64,000 nt of DNA from Pantoea alfalfae (GCF_019880205.1 NZ_CP082292.1:558001-622000); one strand, 5' to 3'. Positions 29,209 through 39,533 are shown, counted from the first letter of the stretch. The notes: generated from the letters alone by a model not told the origin. Numbers and translations: made by a program.

Positions 29209-29913
29209 ATGATAACGACACGCAGTGCGTCCGCCTGTGGTCAGGCCGATTTCGGCTGGTTGCAGGGCCGCTACAGTTTCTCTTTTGGCCACTACTTTGA
29301 TCCCAAACTGATGGGGTACGCATCGCTGCGCGTACTGAACCAGGAAGTGCTGGCGCCGGGTGCCGCTTTTCAGCCGCGCACCTATCCGCAGGTCGATGTG
29401 CTGAACATCGTGCTGCAGGGTGAAGCCGAATATCGCGACAGCGAAGGCAATACGATCAGCGTGCGGGAAGGGGAAGCGCTGCTGCTCTCTGCTCAACCCG
29501 GTGTGAGTTACACCGAAATTAATCTGAGCAAAGATCGCCCGCTGACACGCATGCAGCTCTGGCTGGCTGCCTGTCCGGAGCGCGAAAATCTGCGGATGCA
29601 GAAAATAGCCCTCACGGAAGGTCGCTTGTCTCAGCTTATCGCCTCGCCGGATGGCGTGGACGATAGTCTGCAACTGCGTCAGCAGGTGTGGATCCACCAG
29701 GTCGAGCTGGCACCGGGCGAACATTACTCGCTGCCGATACAGGGCCCGCGCGCCTATCTGCAGTCGATTCATGGCTCGCTGGAGGCGATGTCCGGCACGG
29801 ATCATCAGGAGAAGCTGGGCTGTGGCGATGGTGCGTTTTTACAGGAAGAGAAACAGTTGCAGCTGACAGCAAAAACCGCGACCCGCGCGCTGGTCATCGA
29901 CATTCCGGTCTGA
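29209..29913 (+). CDS. yhaK: Pirin family protein YhaK
   Basis: A 234-residue bicupin of the pirin family, cytosolic. E. coli YhaK is reported to be induced by nitrosative stress or hypochlorite; no enzyme reaction is firmly set, although related pirins act as quercetinases. The ATG follows cggaggta. The gene stands alone between divergent yhaJ and convergent dolP and ends in a strong shared terminator. Confidence 0.95.
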   Translation: MITTRSASACGQADFGWLQGRYSFSFGHYFDPKLMGYASLRVLNQEVLAPGAAFQPRTYPQVDVLNIVLQGEAEYRDSEGNTISVREGEALLLSAQPGVSYTEINLSKDRPLTRMQLWLAACPERENLRMQKIALTEGRLSQLIASPDGVDDSLQLRQQVWIHQVELAPGEHYSLPIQGPRAYLQSIHGSLEAMSGTDHQEKLGCGDGAFLQEEKQLQLTAKTATRALVIDIPV

Positions 29914-29925
29914 AAATCGGACCAT

Positions 29926-29953
29926 AAAAAAGGCGGCCATGGCCGCCTTTTTT
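29926..29953. terminator. Bidirectional terminator between yhaK and dolP
   Basis: Perfect inverted repeat AAAAAAGGCGGCC - AT - GGCCGCCTTTTTT serving both convergent genes. Confidence 0.95.
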
Positions 29954-29965
29954 GCGTTTCAGGAA

Positions 29966-30538
29966 TTACTTCAGCATGGTGAAGGCCGTAGTGACGTGCT
30001 TCACGCCACTGACGCGGCTGGCAACATCGGCCGCAGCCTGCGCTTCCTGTTGTGTCACGAGACCCAGCAGGAATACTTCGCCATTCTCGGTCGTCACTTT
30101 CACGTTGGAGGATTTCACCTGATCGCTGCCCAACAGCTGCGATCGGATTTTGGTGGTAATCCAGGTGTCGGACGACGTAGTGCCTAACGTCACTTTCTGG
30201 CCGATGCGGATCTCGTTATAGACTTCGGTTGCGCCATCGACGCCCATGGTGATCTGTTTGGCACGATTGGCGATATCCTGCGAAGGTGCCTGACCGGTCA
30301 GCAGCACTTTGCCCTGATAAGCCGTGGCGATGACGCGTGCATCGGTTTTAATCTGCTGATCTTTCGCCAGCGCGTTAGTGACGCGCAGCTCCAGAGTGCC
30401 GTCATCAACCTGCGTACCTACCGAGCGTGGATCGGTCGCCGTTTTGGTGGCAACCGCTGCGCCGCCAGCCACAACCGCAACGCAGCCCTGAAGCAGCATG
30501 GCGGTTAACAGAATAGCTATAGCATTCAATGCTTTCAT
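29966..30538 (-). CDS. dolP: Outer-membrane lipoprotein DolP (dual BON domains)
   Basis: A 190-residue lipoprotein (formerly YraP): lipobox LLQGC with Cys19, then two BON domains. It keeps the outer membrane intact, binds anionic phospholipid at division sites and affects BAM function in E. coli. Start MKALNAI at 30538 has a good aaggag site; an upstream in-frame start would spoil the signal sequence. It lies 14 bases after diaA in the same direction. Confidence 0.95.
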   Translation of the reverse strand: MKALNAIAILLTAMLLQGCVAVVAGGAAVATKTATDPRSVGTQVDDGTLELRVTNALAKDQQIKTDARVIATAYQGKVLLTGQAPSQDIANRAKQITMGVDGATEVYNEIRIGQKVTLGTTSSDTWITTKIRSQLLGSDQVKSSNVKVTTENGEVFLLGLVTQQEAQAAADVASRVSGVKHVTTAFTMLK

Positions 30539-30552
30539 TCGTGCTCCTTCGG

Positions 30553-31140
30553 TCATTCCTGATGGGGAAAGAGAGTGTTATCGATCAGATCGCATAAGCA
30601 ATTCACGGTCAGCATATGCATCTCCTGGATACGGGCGCTACGGTGCGATGGAATGCGGATTTCCACATCCTGCGGCCCCAGCAGTCCGGCGAGCTCTCCG
30701 CCATCATACCCGGTAAGCGCAACGATAGTCATATCGCGTGTTACCGCTGCTTCGACGGCCTTAACGATATCGCGGGTGTTGCCCCGGGTTGAGATAGCCA
30801 GTAGTACATCGCCTGCGTGTCCCAGCGCGCGTACCTGCTTGGCATAGATCTCATCGTGCAGACGATCATTACCAATCGCGGTCAGCATCACGTTGTCTGC
30901 ACTTAATGCCAGCGCCGGTAAGCTGGGACGCTCAGTCTCAAAACGGTTGATCATGCTGGCGGCGAAGTGCTGTGCATTGGCGGATGAGGCACCGTTGCCA
31001 CAGCTGAGGATTTTATTGCCATTCAGAAGCGACTGCACCAGCGTCATGGCTGCGCGGGAAATAGCGTCGGGCAACGCCTCGGCTGCGGCAATCTGAGTCT
31101 GAATACTTTCGGTAAAACACGCTTTAATTCTTTCCTGCAC
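30553..31140 (-). CDS. diaA: DnaA initiator-associating protein DiaA
   Basis: A 195-residue SIS-domain protein that binds DnaA and promotes its ordered assembly at oriC. The SIS core [16 protein letters not shown] and [11 protein letters not shown] are visible. The start is GTG. It is part of the yraN-diaA-dolP run on the minus strand, as in E. coli; product length is one residue short of E. coli. Confidence 0.96.
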   Translation of the reverse strand: MQERIKACFTESIQTQIAAAEALPDAISRAAMTLVQSLLNGNKILSCGNGASSANAQHFAASMINRFETERPSLPALALSADNVMLTAIGNDRLHDEIYAKQVRALGHAGDVLLAISTRGNTRDIVKAVEAAVTRDMTIVALTGYDGGELAGLLGPQDVEIRIPSHRSARIQEMHMLTVNCLCDLIDNTLFPHQE

Positions 31141-31154
31141 ACGACCACCTGGTT

Positions 31155-31550
31155 CTAAACGTCTGCATTAAAGGCATTCGGCAGCCACTCGAGCGCCGTG
31201 CCGGTAATGGCGATGATGTCGAAACGGCAATTCACTGTTTCAAAACTGCCGCCGCGTTGCGCCAGCCAGAGAGCAGCGGCGCGCAGCAGCTTTTGTTGTT
31301 TATTCCGGGTAATACTGGCGAGTGCGCCACCATAACGCGCATCGCGCCGGTAGCGGACTTCAACAAACACCCAACAGTGCCCGTCACGCATAATCAGGTC
31401 AAGTTCACCGTTGCGAAAGTGAACATTGCTGGCGACCCATATCAGGCCTGCCTGCTCCAGATAGTGTCGGGCATTTTCTTCATGCCCGGCACCAATCTGA
31501 CGGCGATTTAGTTGGCCGGTGCGATTTCGCCCCGACGATACTGGTTCCAT
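31155..31550 (-). CDS. yraN: YraN family endonuclease-like protein (UPF0102)
   Basis: A 131-residue protein with a restriction-endonuclease-like fold; the acidic/lysine pattern GELDLIMRD ... VFVEVRYR is the expected core. The exact substrate is unknown. The start at 31550 gives the family length and has a gaag site; it overlaps the 3' end of lpoA by 43 bases, implying coupled translation. Confidence 0.92.
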   Translation of the reverse strand: MEPVSSGRNRTGQLNRRQIGAGHEENARHYLEQAGLIWVASNVHFRNGELDLIMRDGHCWVFVEVRYRRDARYGGALASITRNKQQKLLRAAALWLAQRGGSFETVNCRFDIIAITGTALEWLPNAFNADV

Positions 31551-33535
31551 GTCAACTTCCTGTTGATCACACAATCCGTGTCGGCGCTCAGCTTGCCGGT
31601 ATTACCATCCAGCGTAAAGCCAGGAGACTGACGCATCTGGTTAAAGTGGTTCGCCAGCGTCCAGGCATCCATTCCCATGGCATAGAGACGCACCAGCGAG
31701 TAGTCATTATTGAATGACTTCGAGGTCTGCTGCATCAGGCCAGGGTTGCTGCCGGAGAGCAGCGGAATATCGCTGAACTGCAGGCCATCCATTTCCAGAC
31801 GGAAGTCCGGTCCTGCACCTGCCTGCGCGCTGCGCGAGCTGGCATAGAGCGAAATGTTGCTGCGACTGCCAGTGCGCATGGCAATCATAGGTTTGATCAG
31901 CTGCAGTTCATCCTGCGTGGAGACGATGTAGACCGCATCGACGCCGCCACCGCTGCTGGTGCTGACCACATCTGGCGTGCTCTGTTGCGGTGCCGGAATG
32001 GTCAGGCCTGCAATCGAAACGCCCTGCGGCTCGGCAGGTGCAGCGTTCACAGGCGTACCCGATAAGCTGATGCCCGCACCGCTGTTGATGCCCTGTTTCA
32101 GCTCAGATGTCGAGCCAAAGCGTTGCTGCATGACGGTGCTGCCCCCCAGCGTCTGCCACTCCTGAGCAAAAGCGTTGGTGACGCGATCGCCCAGTCCGCT
32201 GCGCGGCACCAGCAACAGCGGCTGGCGTTTGCCCTGATCCCAGATATGGTGCGCGGCATCGCGCGCTTCGTCTTCAGGAGAAAGCGCAAAGTAACAAATA
32301 TTCGGATGGTTCTGGATCTTTTCCGGCTCATTAAGCGCCAGCACATTCAGTGGCGTCTGGCTGTTGGCGACCTTCTCAACGTTGCTCTTCAGCAGCGGGC
32401 CGACCACGATAGTCGCACCATCCTGCTGGGCCTGCTGCATGACCTGCTCAATAGGCTGGCTGCTGGTGTCATAAACCTTGATCTGGGCGTTGCTGGCCGG
32501 TGCGGCTGCAGCAGGCTGAGACTGGGGCTGTGACTGAGGTTGTGGTGTGGTGTCAGCAGACTGCTGCGGCGCGCTGATGGGATCGGCAGCCGATCCCGCG
32601 GCGGCAGGTTGCGTGCTGGCCGTCGCATCTGCAGAAGCAGGCTGGGCAGCCGCTGGCTGGGCGACCGGCGCGGTTACGCCATTCTTCGCGTCGTTAAAGC
32701 CTTTCTGAATCGCATTCGCAAACACCTGCGCCTGGCCATTCAGCGGCAGCAGCAGGGCGATGATGCTGGTAGAGGCTTTGGTGTAGTTCTGCATCTGGCT
32801 CAGCTGCGTCGGCAGCGTTTTAGCCGCCGGGTTCTGCGGATAGCGGGTCTGCCAGTCTTTGATGCCGGACTTGAGCATCTCCGCATCCTGGGCGTTGGCA
32901 CGCCAGACCGCGAGCAGATCGAGCCAGCCCTGCAGCACATTTTCGTCGGCATTAATCACCAGGTTGCTGGCCTCCTGTGGTGACATCTGCGTCAGGGTCT
33001 GCCAGGTGGCGTCAATGTTGGCCTGATGATCGGTGCCTTTCAGCAGCGGCTCCTGCGCAATATAGGTGCGCAGCAGTGAGAGTGAAGGGCGACCCTGGGC
33101 GCTGGCGATCTGCAGGCTGTAATAACGTGCCAGCTGATCCTGCGACAGCGAACCGGTTTTCACCTGTGCTAACAGGGGTTCAGCCTCTTTGGTTTTCTGC
33201 TGTGAAATCAGCAATTGCGCTCTCAGCAGCAGGGATTCCTGTTGCTGCGTCTCTGAGAGCTGCTGCGGCAACTGGCTCAGTTGCTGGGTCGCTTCAGGAT
33301 ACTTTCCTTCCTTCAACAGGGCGCGGATTGCGAGTAATTGCCAGTCGGTCTTGCTATCATCGCTGCTTTGCTGCGCTTGCTGCAGATAGTAAGCGGAGCT
33401 GGCGGTGACTGGCCCCTGAATATTGACGGTTGAGGTTTGCGGCCCCTGACCGCTACACGCGGCTAAAATCAGCCCAGCAAGAATGACAGGCAGAAAGCGT
33501 CCTGCTTTATGACGAACGACTTTTGAAGGAAGCAT
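31508..33535 (-). CDS. lpoA: Penicillin-binding protein activator LpoA
   Basis: Outer-membrane lipoprotein that reaches through the periplasm to activate PBP1A. 675 residues starting MLPSKVV (an upstream in-frame start is rejected because the signal sequence begins here). The lipobox LAAC has Cys27. An N-terminal TPR-like helical domain (to about 260) is followed by a low-complexity linker rich in Ala, Gln, Pro and Ser (about 300-370) and a periplasmic-binding-protein-like domain. Divergent from rsmI, as in E. coli. Confidence 0.95.
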   Translation of the reverse strand: MLPSKVVRHKAGRFLPVILAGLILAACSGQGPQTSTVNIQGPVTASSAYYLQQAQQSSDDSKTDWQLLAIRALLKEGKYPEATQQLSQLPQQLSETQQQESLLLRAQLLISQQKTKEAEPLLAQVKTGSLSQDQLARYYSLQIASAQGRPSLSLLRTYIAQEPLLKGTDHQANIDATWQTLTQMSPQEASNLVINADENVLQGWLDLLAVWRANAQDAEMLKSGIKDWQTRYPQNPAAKTLPTQLSQMQNYTKASTSIIALLLPLNGQAQVFANAIQKGFNDAKNGVTAPVAQPAAAQPASADATASTQPAAAGSAADPISAPQQSADTTPQPQSQPQSQPAAAAPASNAQIKVYDTSSQPIEQVMQQAQQDGATIVVGPLLKSNVEKVANSQTPLNVLALNEPEKIQNHPNICYFALSPEDEARDAAHHIWDQGKRQPLLLVPRSGLGDRVTNAFAQEWQTLGGSTVMQQRFGSTSELKQGINSGAGISLSGTPVNAAPAEPQGVSIAGLTIPAPQQSTPDVVSTSSGGGVDAVYIVSTQDELQLIKPMIAMRTGSRSNISLYASSRSAQAGAGPDFRLEMDGLQFSDIPLLSGSNPGLMQQTSKSFNNDYSLVRLYAMGMDAWTLANHFNQMRQSPGFTLDGNTGKLSADTDCVINRKLTWNQYRRGEIAPAN

Positions 33536-33597
33536 ACTGTATCCAGTGATGTTTTTTTCAAGATGCTCAATATTAAATCGGCAATTCGGATGAAACA

Positions 33598-34464
33598 ATG
33601 AAACAACTCGATCGGGCAGAGATTTCTGCCAGCACGCTCTACATCGTTCCAACCCCGATTGGTAATTTGGGTGATATCACCCAGCGGGCGCTGACGGTGC
33701 TTTCGAGCGTCGATCTGGTCGCTGCGGAAGATACACGTCATACCGGGCTGTTGCTACAACATTTCGCCATCAATGCGCGACTCTTCTCACTTCATGACCA
33801 CAACGAGCAGCATAAGGCTGAACTGCTGTTAACGAAGCTGCAGGAGGGTCAAAGCATAGCCTTAGTTTCCGATGCTGGCACGCCGCTAATCAACGATCCG
33901 GGCTACCATCTGGTGCGTCGCTGCCGTGAAGCGGGTATTCGTGTGGTGCCGCTGCCCGGTGCCTGTGCTGCCATTGCCGCGTTAAGTGCTGCAGGACTGC
34001 CATCCGATCGTTTCTGTTACGAAGGGTTTCTGCCCGCTAAAACCAAAGGCCGCTGCGATGCGCTGCGGGCGCTGGTGCAGGAGCCACGCACGCTGATTTT
34101 CTATGAGTCGACTCATCGTCTGATCGACAGCCTGCAGGATATGGTGAGTGAGCTGGGTGCCGAACGCTACGTGGTGCTGGCGCGCGAGCTGACTAAAACC
34201 TGGGAGTCGATCTACGGTGCACCGGTTGGCGAGCTGCTGGCCTGGGTGAAAGAAGATGAGAATCGTCGCAAAGGCGAAATGGTGCTGATTGTTGAAGGGT
34301 ATAAAGTCGATGATGAAGATGCGCTACCGGCTGATGCGCTACGTACGCTGGCGCTGCTGCAGAAAGAGCTGCCACTGAAACGCGCGGCTGCGCTGACCGC
34401 TGAGATCCACAGCGTGAAGAAAAATGCCCTTTATAAGTATGCGCTGGAGCAGCAAGAGGCGTGA
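33598..34464 (+). CDS. rsmI: 16S rRNA (cytidine-1402-2'-O)-methyltransferase
   Basis: A 288-residue SAM-dependent tetrapyrrole-methylase-fold enzyme that 2'-O-methylates C1402 in the ribosomal P site. The N-terminal [24 protein letters not shown] and [12 protein letters not shown] motifs are those of RsmI. Its TGA stop lies inside the -35 element of the following rnpB promoter. Confidence 0.97.
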   Translation: MKQLDRAEISASTLYIVPTPIGNLGDITQRALTVLSSVDLVAAEDTRHTGLLLQHFAINARLFSLHDHNEQHKAELLLTKLQEGQSIALVSDAGTPLINDPGYHLVRRCREAGIRVVPLPGACAAIAALSAAGLPSDRFCYEGFLPAKTKGRCDALRALVQEPRTLIFYESTHRLIDSLQDMVSELGAERYVVLARELTKTWESIYGAPVGELLAWVKEDENRRKGEMVLIVEGYKVDDEDALPADALRTLALLQKELPLKRAAALTAEIHSVKKNALYKYALEQQEA

Positions 34465-34489
34465 CAAACGCTGGCGAATGTCCTATTAT
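34461..34489 (+). promoter_or_regulatory. rnpB promoter
   Basis: GTGACA (34461-34466) and TATTAT (34484-34489) are separated by 17 bases, and the RNA 5' end expected from E. coli lies nine bases after the -10. The -35 box contains the rsmI stop codon. Confidence 0.85.
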
Positions 34490-34497
34490 CCCGCGCC

Positions 34498-34875
<378 letters not shown>

Positions 34876-34883
34876 TTTTTATC

Positions 34884-34909
34884 AAAAACCCCGCTTCGGC
34901 GGGGTTTTT
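34884..34909 (+). terminator. rnpB terminator
   Basis: AAAAACCCCGC-TTC-GGCGGGGTTTTTG: GC-rich stem with a T5 run. It is symmetrical enough to serve yqjG on the minus strand as well. Confidence 0.93.
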
Positions 34910-34934
34910 GCTTTGTGGGATATGTGCTGGCAGC

Positions 34935-35909
34935 TTAACCGCGGCCGTGCGGCTCATCCCAGTCAAACGCCGGGCCCAGCGAAATGACGCCGTTCGGGTT
35001 GATGGTCTTATGGCTGCAGTAATAATGATGGCGGATATGTGGCAGATTAACCGTCTCTGCGATACCCGGCATCTGATAGATATCACGCAGGAAACCGCTG
35101 AGGTTTCTGTAGTCACTGATGCGATGGCGATCGCATTTAAAGTGGGTCACATAGACCGGATCAAAGCGCACCAGCGTGGTCCACAACCGAAGATCCGCTT
35201 CGGTCAGCTGATCGCCAGTGAGGTAGCGATGCTGGCCCAGGATCTGCTCCAGCCGCGACAACGAATGGAACAGCGCCGTGACGGCCTCATCGTACGCGGA
35301 TTGCGACGTGGCGAAGCCTGACTTATAGACGCCGTTGTTCACCGTGTCGTAGATCCAGCCATTCAGCTCATCAATCTTCTCGCGCAGCGCAACGGGATAG
35401 TAGTCACCGGCACGGGCGCCCACCGCATCAAACGCACTGTTGAACATGCGGATGATATCCGACGACTCATTGCTGACGATGGTATTCTGGTGTTTGTCCC
35501 ACAATACCGGCACGGTTACGCGGCCACTGTATTGTGGGTCGGCATGCAGATAGAGTTGATAGAGGAACTCATTCTGGTAAAGCTTATCGCCGGTCGCATC
35601 CTGAAAACTATCATTGAAGGTCCAGCCATTCTCCAGCATCAGCGGATGCACCACGGAGACATCGATCATGCTATCCAGGCCCTTCAGCTGGCGCATCAGC
35701 AGCGTGCGGTGCGCCCAGGGGCAGGCCAGCGAGACATAAAGATGATAGCGGTCGCGTTCGGCGACAAATCCCGCTTTACCTGCCGGGCCAGCACTGCCAT
35801 CCGCGGTAACCCAGTTGCGGAAAGCCGACTCTGAACGCTTGAAGCGTCCGCCGGTAGATTTAGTGTCGTACCAGGTGTCATGCCAGACACCGTCAATTAA
35901 CTGTCCCAT
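34935..35909 (-). CDS. yqjG: Glutathionyl-hydroquinone reductase YqjG
   Basis: A 324-residue Xi-class glutathione transferase that reduces glutathionyl-hydroquinones in the cytosol. The catalytic cysteine motif SLACPWAHR is present and the C-terminal helical GST domain follows. The start MGQLIDG is chosen by family likeness; in-frame codons continue upstream to 35969. It is next to yqjF as in E. coli, separated by a hairpin. Confidence 0.94.
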   Translation of the reverse strand: MGQLIDGVWHDTWYDTKSTGGRFKRSESAFRNWVTADGSAGPAGKAGFVAERDRYHLYVSLACPWAHRTLLMRQLKGLDSMIDVSVVHPLMLENGWTFNDSFQDATGDKLYQNEFLYQLYLHADPQYSGRVTVPVLWDKHQNTIVSNESSDIIRMFNSAFDAVGARAGDYYPVALREKIDELNGWIYDTVNNGVYKSGFATSQSAYDEAVTALFHSLSRLEQILGQHRYLTGDQLTEADLRLWTTLVRFDPVYVTHFKCDRHRISDYRNLSGFLRDIYQMPGIAETVNLPHIRHHYYCSHKTINPNGVISLGPAFDWDEPHGRG

Positions 35910-35926
35910 AATGGCTCCAATGCAAA

Positions 35927-35952
35927 CAGGGCGGGGAAATGTCCCCGCCCTG
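35927..35952. terminator. Hairpin between yqjF and yqjG
   Basis: CAGGGCGGGG (35927-35936), loop AAATGT, CCCCGCCCTG (35943-35952). It lies in the yqjG leader and downstream of yqjF; the minus strand then has only a short T-rich run, so it may attenuate rather than fully end transcription. Confidence 0.6.
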
Positions 35953-35985
35953 CTAAGTATATGTGGCATTACGCTTTATGTGAGA

Positions 35986-36402
35986 TTAGCGCGCAATCGC
36001 TGGCTGTGTTTTTCTTTTGCTGATCAGGCGATCAAGGCTATATGCACCCGGACCCACCAGACCTAACACCAGGAAACCCCCGGCGATAGAGAGGTTCTTC
36101 ATGAACATCAGCTGGTTCACGCCTTCGGCAAAGTTACTGTGAAACAGAAACGCGGTCAGGATGGTGAAGCCTGCAGTGAACAGGGCAGTGAAACGGGTCA
36201 GGAAACCAAACAGGATGGCCAGACCGCCGCCAAACTCCAGCAGGATAACCAGCGGCAGCATAAAGCCCGGGACGCCCATTGCTTCCATATATTGCTGAGT
36301 GCCAGCATAACCGGTGATTTTGCCCCAGCCAGCCGTAATGAACAGGATTGGCATCAGGATGCGAGCCAGTAACAAACCAACGTCTTCGAATTTTTTCATC
36401 AT
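35986..36402 (-). CDS. yqjF: DoxX family membrane protein YqjF
   Basis: A 138-residue inner-membrane protein with four membrane segments of the DoxX type. E. coli yqjF responds to aromatic compounds through YhaJ, whose gene is also in this window. The function is not firmly known. The first of two adjacent ATGs is annotated; either is possible. It lies 77 bases upstream of yqjG. Confidence 0.92.
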   Translation of the reverse strand: MMKKFEDVGLLLARILMPILFITAGWGKITGYAGTQQYMEAMGVPGFMLPLVILLEFGGGLAILFGFLTRFTALFTAGFTILTAFLFHSNFAEGVNQLMFMKNLSIAGGFLVLGLVGPGAYSLDRLISKRKTQPAIAR

Positions 36403-36565
36403 TTACTCCAGCGCTATCAGGAATGCAGGGCAAGCTGCCCGCAGGGTTTATGCCCGCTGAAAGCAGTTCTGCATTCATTGGGTTGATAGCTGGAGATGAT
36501 AATCGCGGCGTGGAAAGGTTGTAAGCGAGATATACTGTCAGTGTTCTTCAGAAATTCTGATGAAG

Positions 36566-36592
36566 AAAGCCGGCCTTTTCAGGACCGGCTTT
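36566..36592 (-). terminator. Probable terminator after yqjK
   Basis: AAAGCCGG / CCGGCTTT arms with an inner GG/CC extension and a bulged A. On the minus strand the stem is followed by TTTCTTC, a weak T-rich tail. Confidence 0.6.
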
Positions 36593-36600
36593 AAGCAGAA

Positions 36601-36885
36601 TTAACGCGGGGGCAGAGCAGACTTGATCATGCGCCAGGTGCTCCATGCACCGAATCCCCGCTTTGCCCAGCGCAACAGCTTGCTGGGACTGCGAATGGAG
36701 TAAACGGCCAGCGCGCTGCTGCCAATGGCCAGATAGCGACGTAAGCTGAGGAAAGTAAACCAGCCGCGATCGTAGTGGGCGGTGCCTTCCAGCCAGTCAC
36801 GCCGCGCAGCGCTTAAATCCAGCCGCTGCTGCTGCACATGCTTAAGCAGTTCATGGATGCGTTCTTCACGCTCGCGGCGACTCAT
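36601..36885 (-). CDS. yqjK: YqjK family protein
   Basis: A 94-residue basic protein with a charged, helical N-terminal half (SRREREERIHELLKHVQQQR) and a short hydrophobic stretch (about 47-63). It is recognised by position and sequence as YqjK, the last gene of yqjC-yqjD-yqjE-yqjK. Its start codon overlaps the yqjE stop by one base. No function is known. Confidence 0.88.
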   Translation of the reverse strand: MSRREREERIHELLKHVQQQRLDLSAARRDWLEGTAHYDRGWFTFLSLRRYLAIGSSALAVYSIRSPSKLLRWAKRGFGAWSTWRMIKSALPPR

Positions 36886-37280
36886 CAGCGCTGGTCCTCA
36901 AGCAAATCACGATCTGTTTCCAGCTCTTTGCGCGTGTGGCGCAACAGCGTGGACTGACGTGATTTGTGAAGCGTCCAGAGTCCGAAAATAACCGCCAGCA
37001 AAAACAGCGTACCGGTCGTGATGCCAATCGCCATCAGACGATATTGTGCATCCACTGCCCAGATGATCAGGACCATCAGGCTCATCAGACCAAATGCAGT
37101 GAACAACATTGTCAGGCCAGTCATCAACAGCATCTGTATCAGATTCGCTTTCTCATGCTCAAGTTCCACCACTGCCAGACGAACGCGTGTCTCAACTATG
37201 CCAACCAGCGTGGTAACGATACGCTGGCCGATGTTAATGACCCCTTTAGCCGGGCCGTGGTTCTGCTGTGAGTCTGCCAT
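36885..37280 (-). CDS. yqjE: Phage-holin-family membrane protein YqjE
   Basis: A 131-residue inner-membrane protein (DUF1469, holin superfamily III) with two adjacent membrane segments (about 45-70 and 77-100). The start MADSQQN at 37280 gives the family length; a longer in-frame version is unlikely. In E. coli the membrane proteins YqjD and YqjE are encoded together. Function unknown. Confidence 0.9.
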   Translation of the reverse strand: MADSQQNHGPAKGVINIGQRIVTTLVGIVETRVRLAVVELEHEKANLIQMLLMTGLTMLFTAFGLMSLMVLIIWAVDAQYRLMAIGITTGTLFLLAVIFGLWTLHKSRQSTLLRHTRKELETDRDLLEDQR

Positions 37281-37282
37281 GG

Positions 37283-37588
37283 TTAGCGACGCGAAATGAG
37301 CATGCCGAGTGCGACGCCAATCGCTGCACCGATACCCACACCATGCCATGGATTTTCACGCACGTAGCCTTCAGCTTTCTGCGCCGCTTCGCGCGTAGTC
37401 GCAGCGATGCGCTCGCCTGATTCGCCCAGTCGCTCACGAGAGCTATCCAGCGCCACACGCGCTTTATTGCGAAGTTTATCCAGCTCACCTTTGGATTTTT
37501 CGGTGCTGCTGCTCAGCACTTCTTCCAGCGTATCAGCAAGGTTTTTCAGTTCAGCACGTAAATGTTCCGATGATGTGTCTTTAGACAT
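37283..37588 (-). CDS. yqjD: DUF883 membrane-anchored protein YqjD
   Basis: A 101-residue ElaB/YqjD-family protein: a long charged amphipathic helix followed by a C-terminal membrane segment (VGIGAAIGVALGMLISRR). E. coli YqjD anchors ribosomes to the inner membrane in stationary phase under RpoS control. It starts at MSKDTSS with an aggag-like site; two bases separate it from yqjE. Confidence 0.92.
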   Translation of the reverse strand: MSKDTSSEHLRAELKNLADTLEEVLSSSTEKSKGELDKLRNKARVALDSSRERLGESGERIAATTREAAQKAEGYVRENPWHGVGIGAAIGVALGMLISRR

Positions 37589-37623
37589 AAAATACTCCTT
37601 TAACATCAGTTGGTTAATTCCGA

Positions 37624-37998
37624 TTAATAGGGCTCCGCCTGTAACTTTTTCAGCTCCCGGCGCGCTTCATCCAGTTTTTGTTGTCGCCTGGCAATCTTCT
37701 CCCTGTCATGGCCCTCTTCACGCTCTTCCCTGAGTGCGTGCTCACGCTCAGCCACTTTCTGCTTCTGAGCATTAATTCTTTCCAGATGGGCCGCTTCCAG
37801 CTTTTTATCACTGCAATCAGCCCGGACTTCGGTCAGCGCACGCTCCAGGCCGTTAACCCGGCGCTGGTTGTTATGCTTCTGTGCCATCCCGATTTCACGC
37901 TGAATATCCTGTTCTTTCTGTTCACAAAGCGATTCTGCTGCCAGCAGCGAACCCGACAACGAAAGCAGCGCGACGCCCAGTAATACTTGATATTTCAT
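37624..37998 (-). CDS. yqjC: DUF1090 periplasmic protein YqjC
   Basis: A 124-residue exported protein with a signal peptide ending LLAAES (about residue 20). The mature part is a highly charged, probably coiled-coil helix rich in Glu, Lys and Arg, with two cysteines. It is recognised as YqjC (DUF1090). First gene of the yqjCDEK run; function unknown. Confidence 0.9.
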   Translation of the reverse strand: MKYQVLLGVALLSLSGSLLAAESLCEQKEQDIQREIGMAQKHNNQRRVNGLERALTEVRADCSDKKLEAAHLERINAQKQKVAEREHALREEREEGHDREKIARRQQKLDEARRELKKLQAEPY

Positions 37999-38134
37999 CG
38001 GTCCTGAACCTTCCATTGCGATCTGATTCCTTATCACACGCGTAATGTTATGCCTGCGCGTGCTGAGAATCGACTCTCGGTTAAGCATAGACATCGATAG
38101 TAAAAAGTTCAAAGAAGACCGGGAGATAGGGCGC

Positions 38135-38172
38135 CTTTCAGACCGCCACACCCTGCCGCGGCGGCCTGAAAG
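38135..38172. repeat. Hairpin between mzrA and yqjC
   Basis: CTTTCAG-A-CCGCC (38135-38147) pairs with GGCGG-C-CTGAAAG (38160-38172); the unpaired A and C face each other. It begins just before the mzrA stop in the minus direction and lacks a T run. It may protect the 3' end of mzrA mRNA or terminate weakly. Confidence 0.5.
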
Positions 38173-38188
38173 CAAAGAGAGGAGCTTA

Positions 38189-38536
38189 TTACGCCAGAGA
38201 GAGGTGCTGAGCGTGATCGTGCTGGGCCACGATAAAACCCTGTGGCAACAGTCGGCGCAATACCTTCTGTGCGGCCAGACTCTGCTCTTCGCTGTCAAAA
38301 TGGATAATCAGTGCGTCACCCGCAGGCGTGATGCTTTTGATACGAATACCCTGCGCACTTAATTGCTGATAGAGATAAAAGCCATCAGGCAGCGTTGCAC
38401 CAGCATGAGAAACCCGAATTTTCACTACCGTCTCGTGCTGCATCAGAGGAGGAACCACACAAAGCGCGGTCAGCGCAAGTGCGCCAGCGATCAACCACGG
38501 TATCCACCGTTTAGGAATAGCCTGCAGCAGTTTCAT
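38189..38536 (-). CDS. mzrA: EnvZ/OmpR modulator MzrA
   Basis: A 115-residue bitopic inner-membrane protein (E. coli YqjB/MzrA) with one membrane segment at about 12-32 and a periplasmic domain. In E. coli it binds EnvZ and links the CpxA/CpxR and EnvZ/OmpR systems. It overlaps the yqjA stop by one base, so the two form an operon as in E. coli, where CpxR controls them. Confidence 0.9.
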   Translation of the reverse strand: MKLLQAIPKRWIPWLIAGALALTALCVVPPLMQHETVVKIRVSHAGATLPDGFYLYQQLSAQGIRIKSITPAGDALIIHFDSEEQSLAAQKVLRRLLPQGFIVAQHDHAQHLSLA

Positions 38537-39210
38537 TACTCGGCTTTCCCGTTCTGATTCGCCTGACGCTTACGCCATAACACGACCAGCGATCCCACCA
38601 GGCCAAAGACCAGCAGCGCCAGTGGCAGCATCATCAGGAAGAACATCATCTCATCTTCATAACGACGGAAAATCGGGGTTTTACCCAGCGCAAAGCCGAT
38701 AACGGTCAGAATGACTACCCAGAGGAAGGCGCTCACCCAGTTGAAGAACTGAAAGCGGGCATTGCTGAGGCCTGACAATCCGGCGATGGTCGGCAGCAGC
38801 GTTCGCACAAATGCGATAAAGCGGCCAATCAACAGGGCAGACAGACCATGGCGATGGAACAGACTGTGCGCGCGTAGATGATACTGGGCGGGAAGGTGAG
38901 AGAGCCATTTCTGTACCGTAGGCGTATTGCCCAGCCAGCGGCCCTGAATGTAGCTCACCCAGCAGCCAAGGCTGGCCCCAGTAGTGAGAACCAGAATCGT
39001 TAACGGGAAACTCATGGTGCCTTTGGCAATCAGAACACCAACCAGAATCAGCAGACTGTCACCCGGCAGAAATGCGGCAGGAAGAAGACCATTTTCTAAA
39101 AACAAAATCATAAACAGCACGCCGTAAATGGCCCATACCAGCGTGGGGTCGGAGAGAGTTTCGTAGTCCTGTTGCCACAGGGCATGCAGCAACGCTTGCA
39201 AAATATCCAT
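38536..39210 (-). CDS. yqjA: DedA family membrane protein YqjA
   Basis: A 224-residue DedA/SNARE-associated inner-membrane protein; E. coli YqjA is a proton-dependent transporter needed with YghB for envelope integrity, alkaline pH and drug tolerance. Motifs [16 protein letters not shown] and [16 protein letters not shown] are those of the family. The ATG at 39210 is chosen (aggaa six to seven bases upstream) over an adjacent TTG codon. Confidence 0.94.
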   Translation of the reverse strand: MDILQALLHALWQQDYETLSDPTLVWAIYGVLFMILFLENGLLPAAFLPGDSLLILVGVLIAKGTMSFPLTILVLTTGASLGCWVSYIQGRWLGNTPTVQKWLSHLPAQYHLRAHSLFHRHGLSALLIGRFIAFVRTLLPTIAGLSGLSNARFQFFNWVSAFLWVVILTVIGFALGKTPIFRRYEDEMMFFLMMLPLALLVFGLVGSLVVLWRKRQANQNGKAE

Positions 39211-39533
39211 CAATCATTCCTGAACATCATTGTTAAACATGTCCCACAGGGACTTAAACGCAGACCGGCATTTCGTTATAAATTTTAGGAGCGCAGCCTG
39301 GGCGGGGTTTTCCGGATCCTTCCAGAATTGATTGTTAAATCAGCGACTTTATAAAACCCTGTCGCAAAGGGTAATAAAAGGGCGATAACTGTAACAAAAA
39401 TCGCCTGTCTGAGACAGGAAAACTCTCTGGCAAACAGGAGTTTTACCTTGTGAAACGGCGTGTAAAAAGGAGCTTTACATGACCTGACACTATTGCAGAT
39501 TAACTGACCATCTCAGGGTGTTTTCAGGCACTT
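39211..39533. other. Spacer between yqjA and exuR
   Basis: About 320 bases with no gene. It contains the yqjA-mzrA promoter (minus) and the probable exuR terminator. Several GTAAA-like pieces (for instance near 39370-39400 and 39471-39480) recall CpxR half-sites, but no pair had convincing orientation and spacing. Confidence 0.45.
39394..39418 (-). terminator. Probable exuR terminator
   Basis: On the minus strand CCTGTC-TCA-GACAGG is followed by CGATTTTTG. The stem is short (six pairs), but the T run and position after exuR fit. Confidence 0.6.

Noticed and set aside
39361..39490. CpxR boxes ahead of yqjA
   Set aside because: GTAAA-like pieces are present, but no pair has the right orientation with five-base spacing, so they were not annotated as sites.
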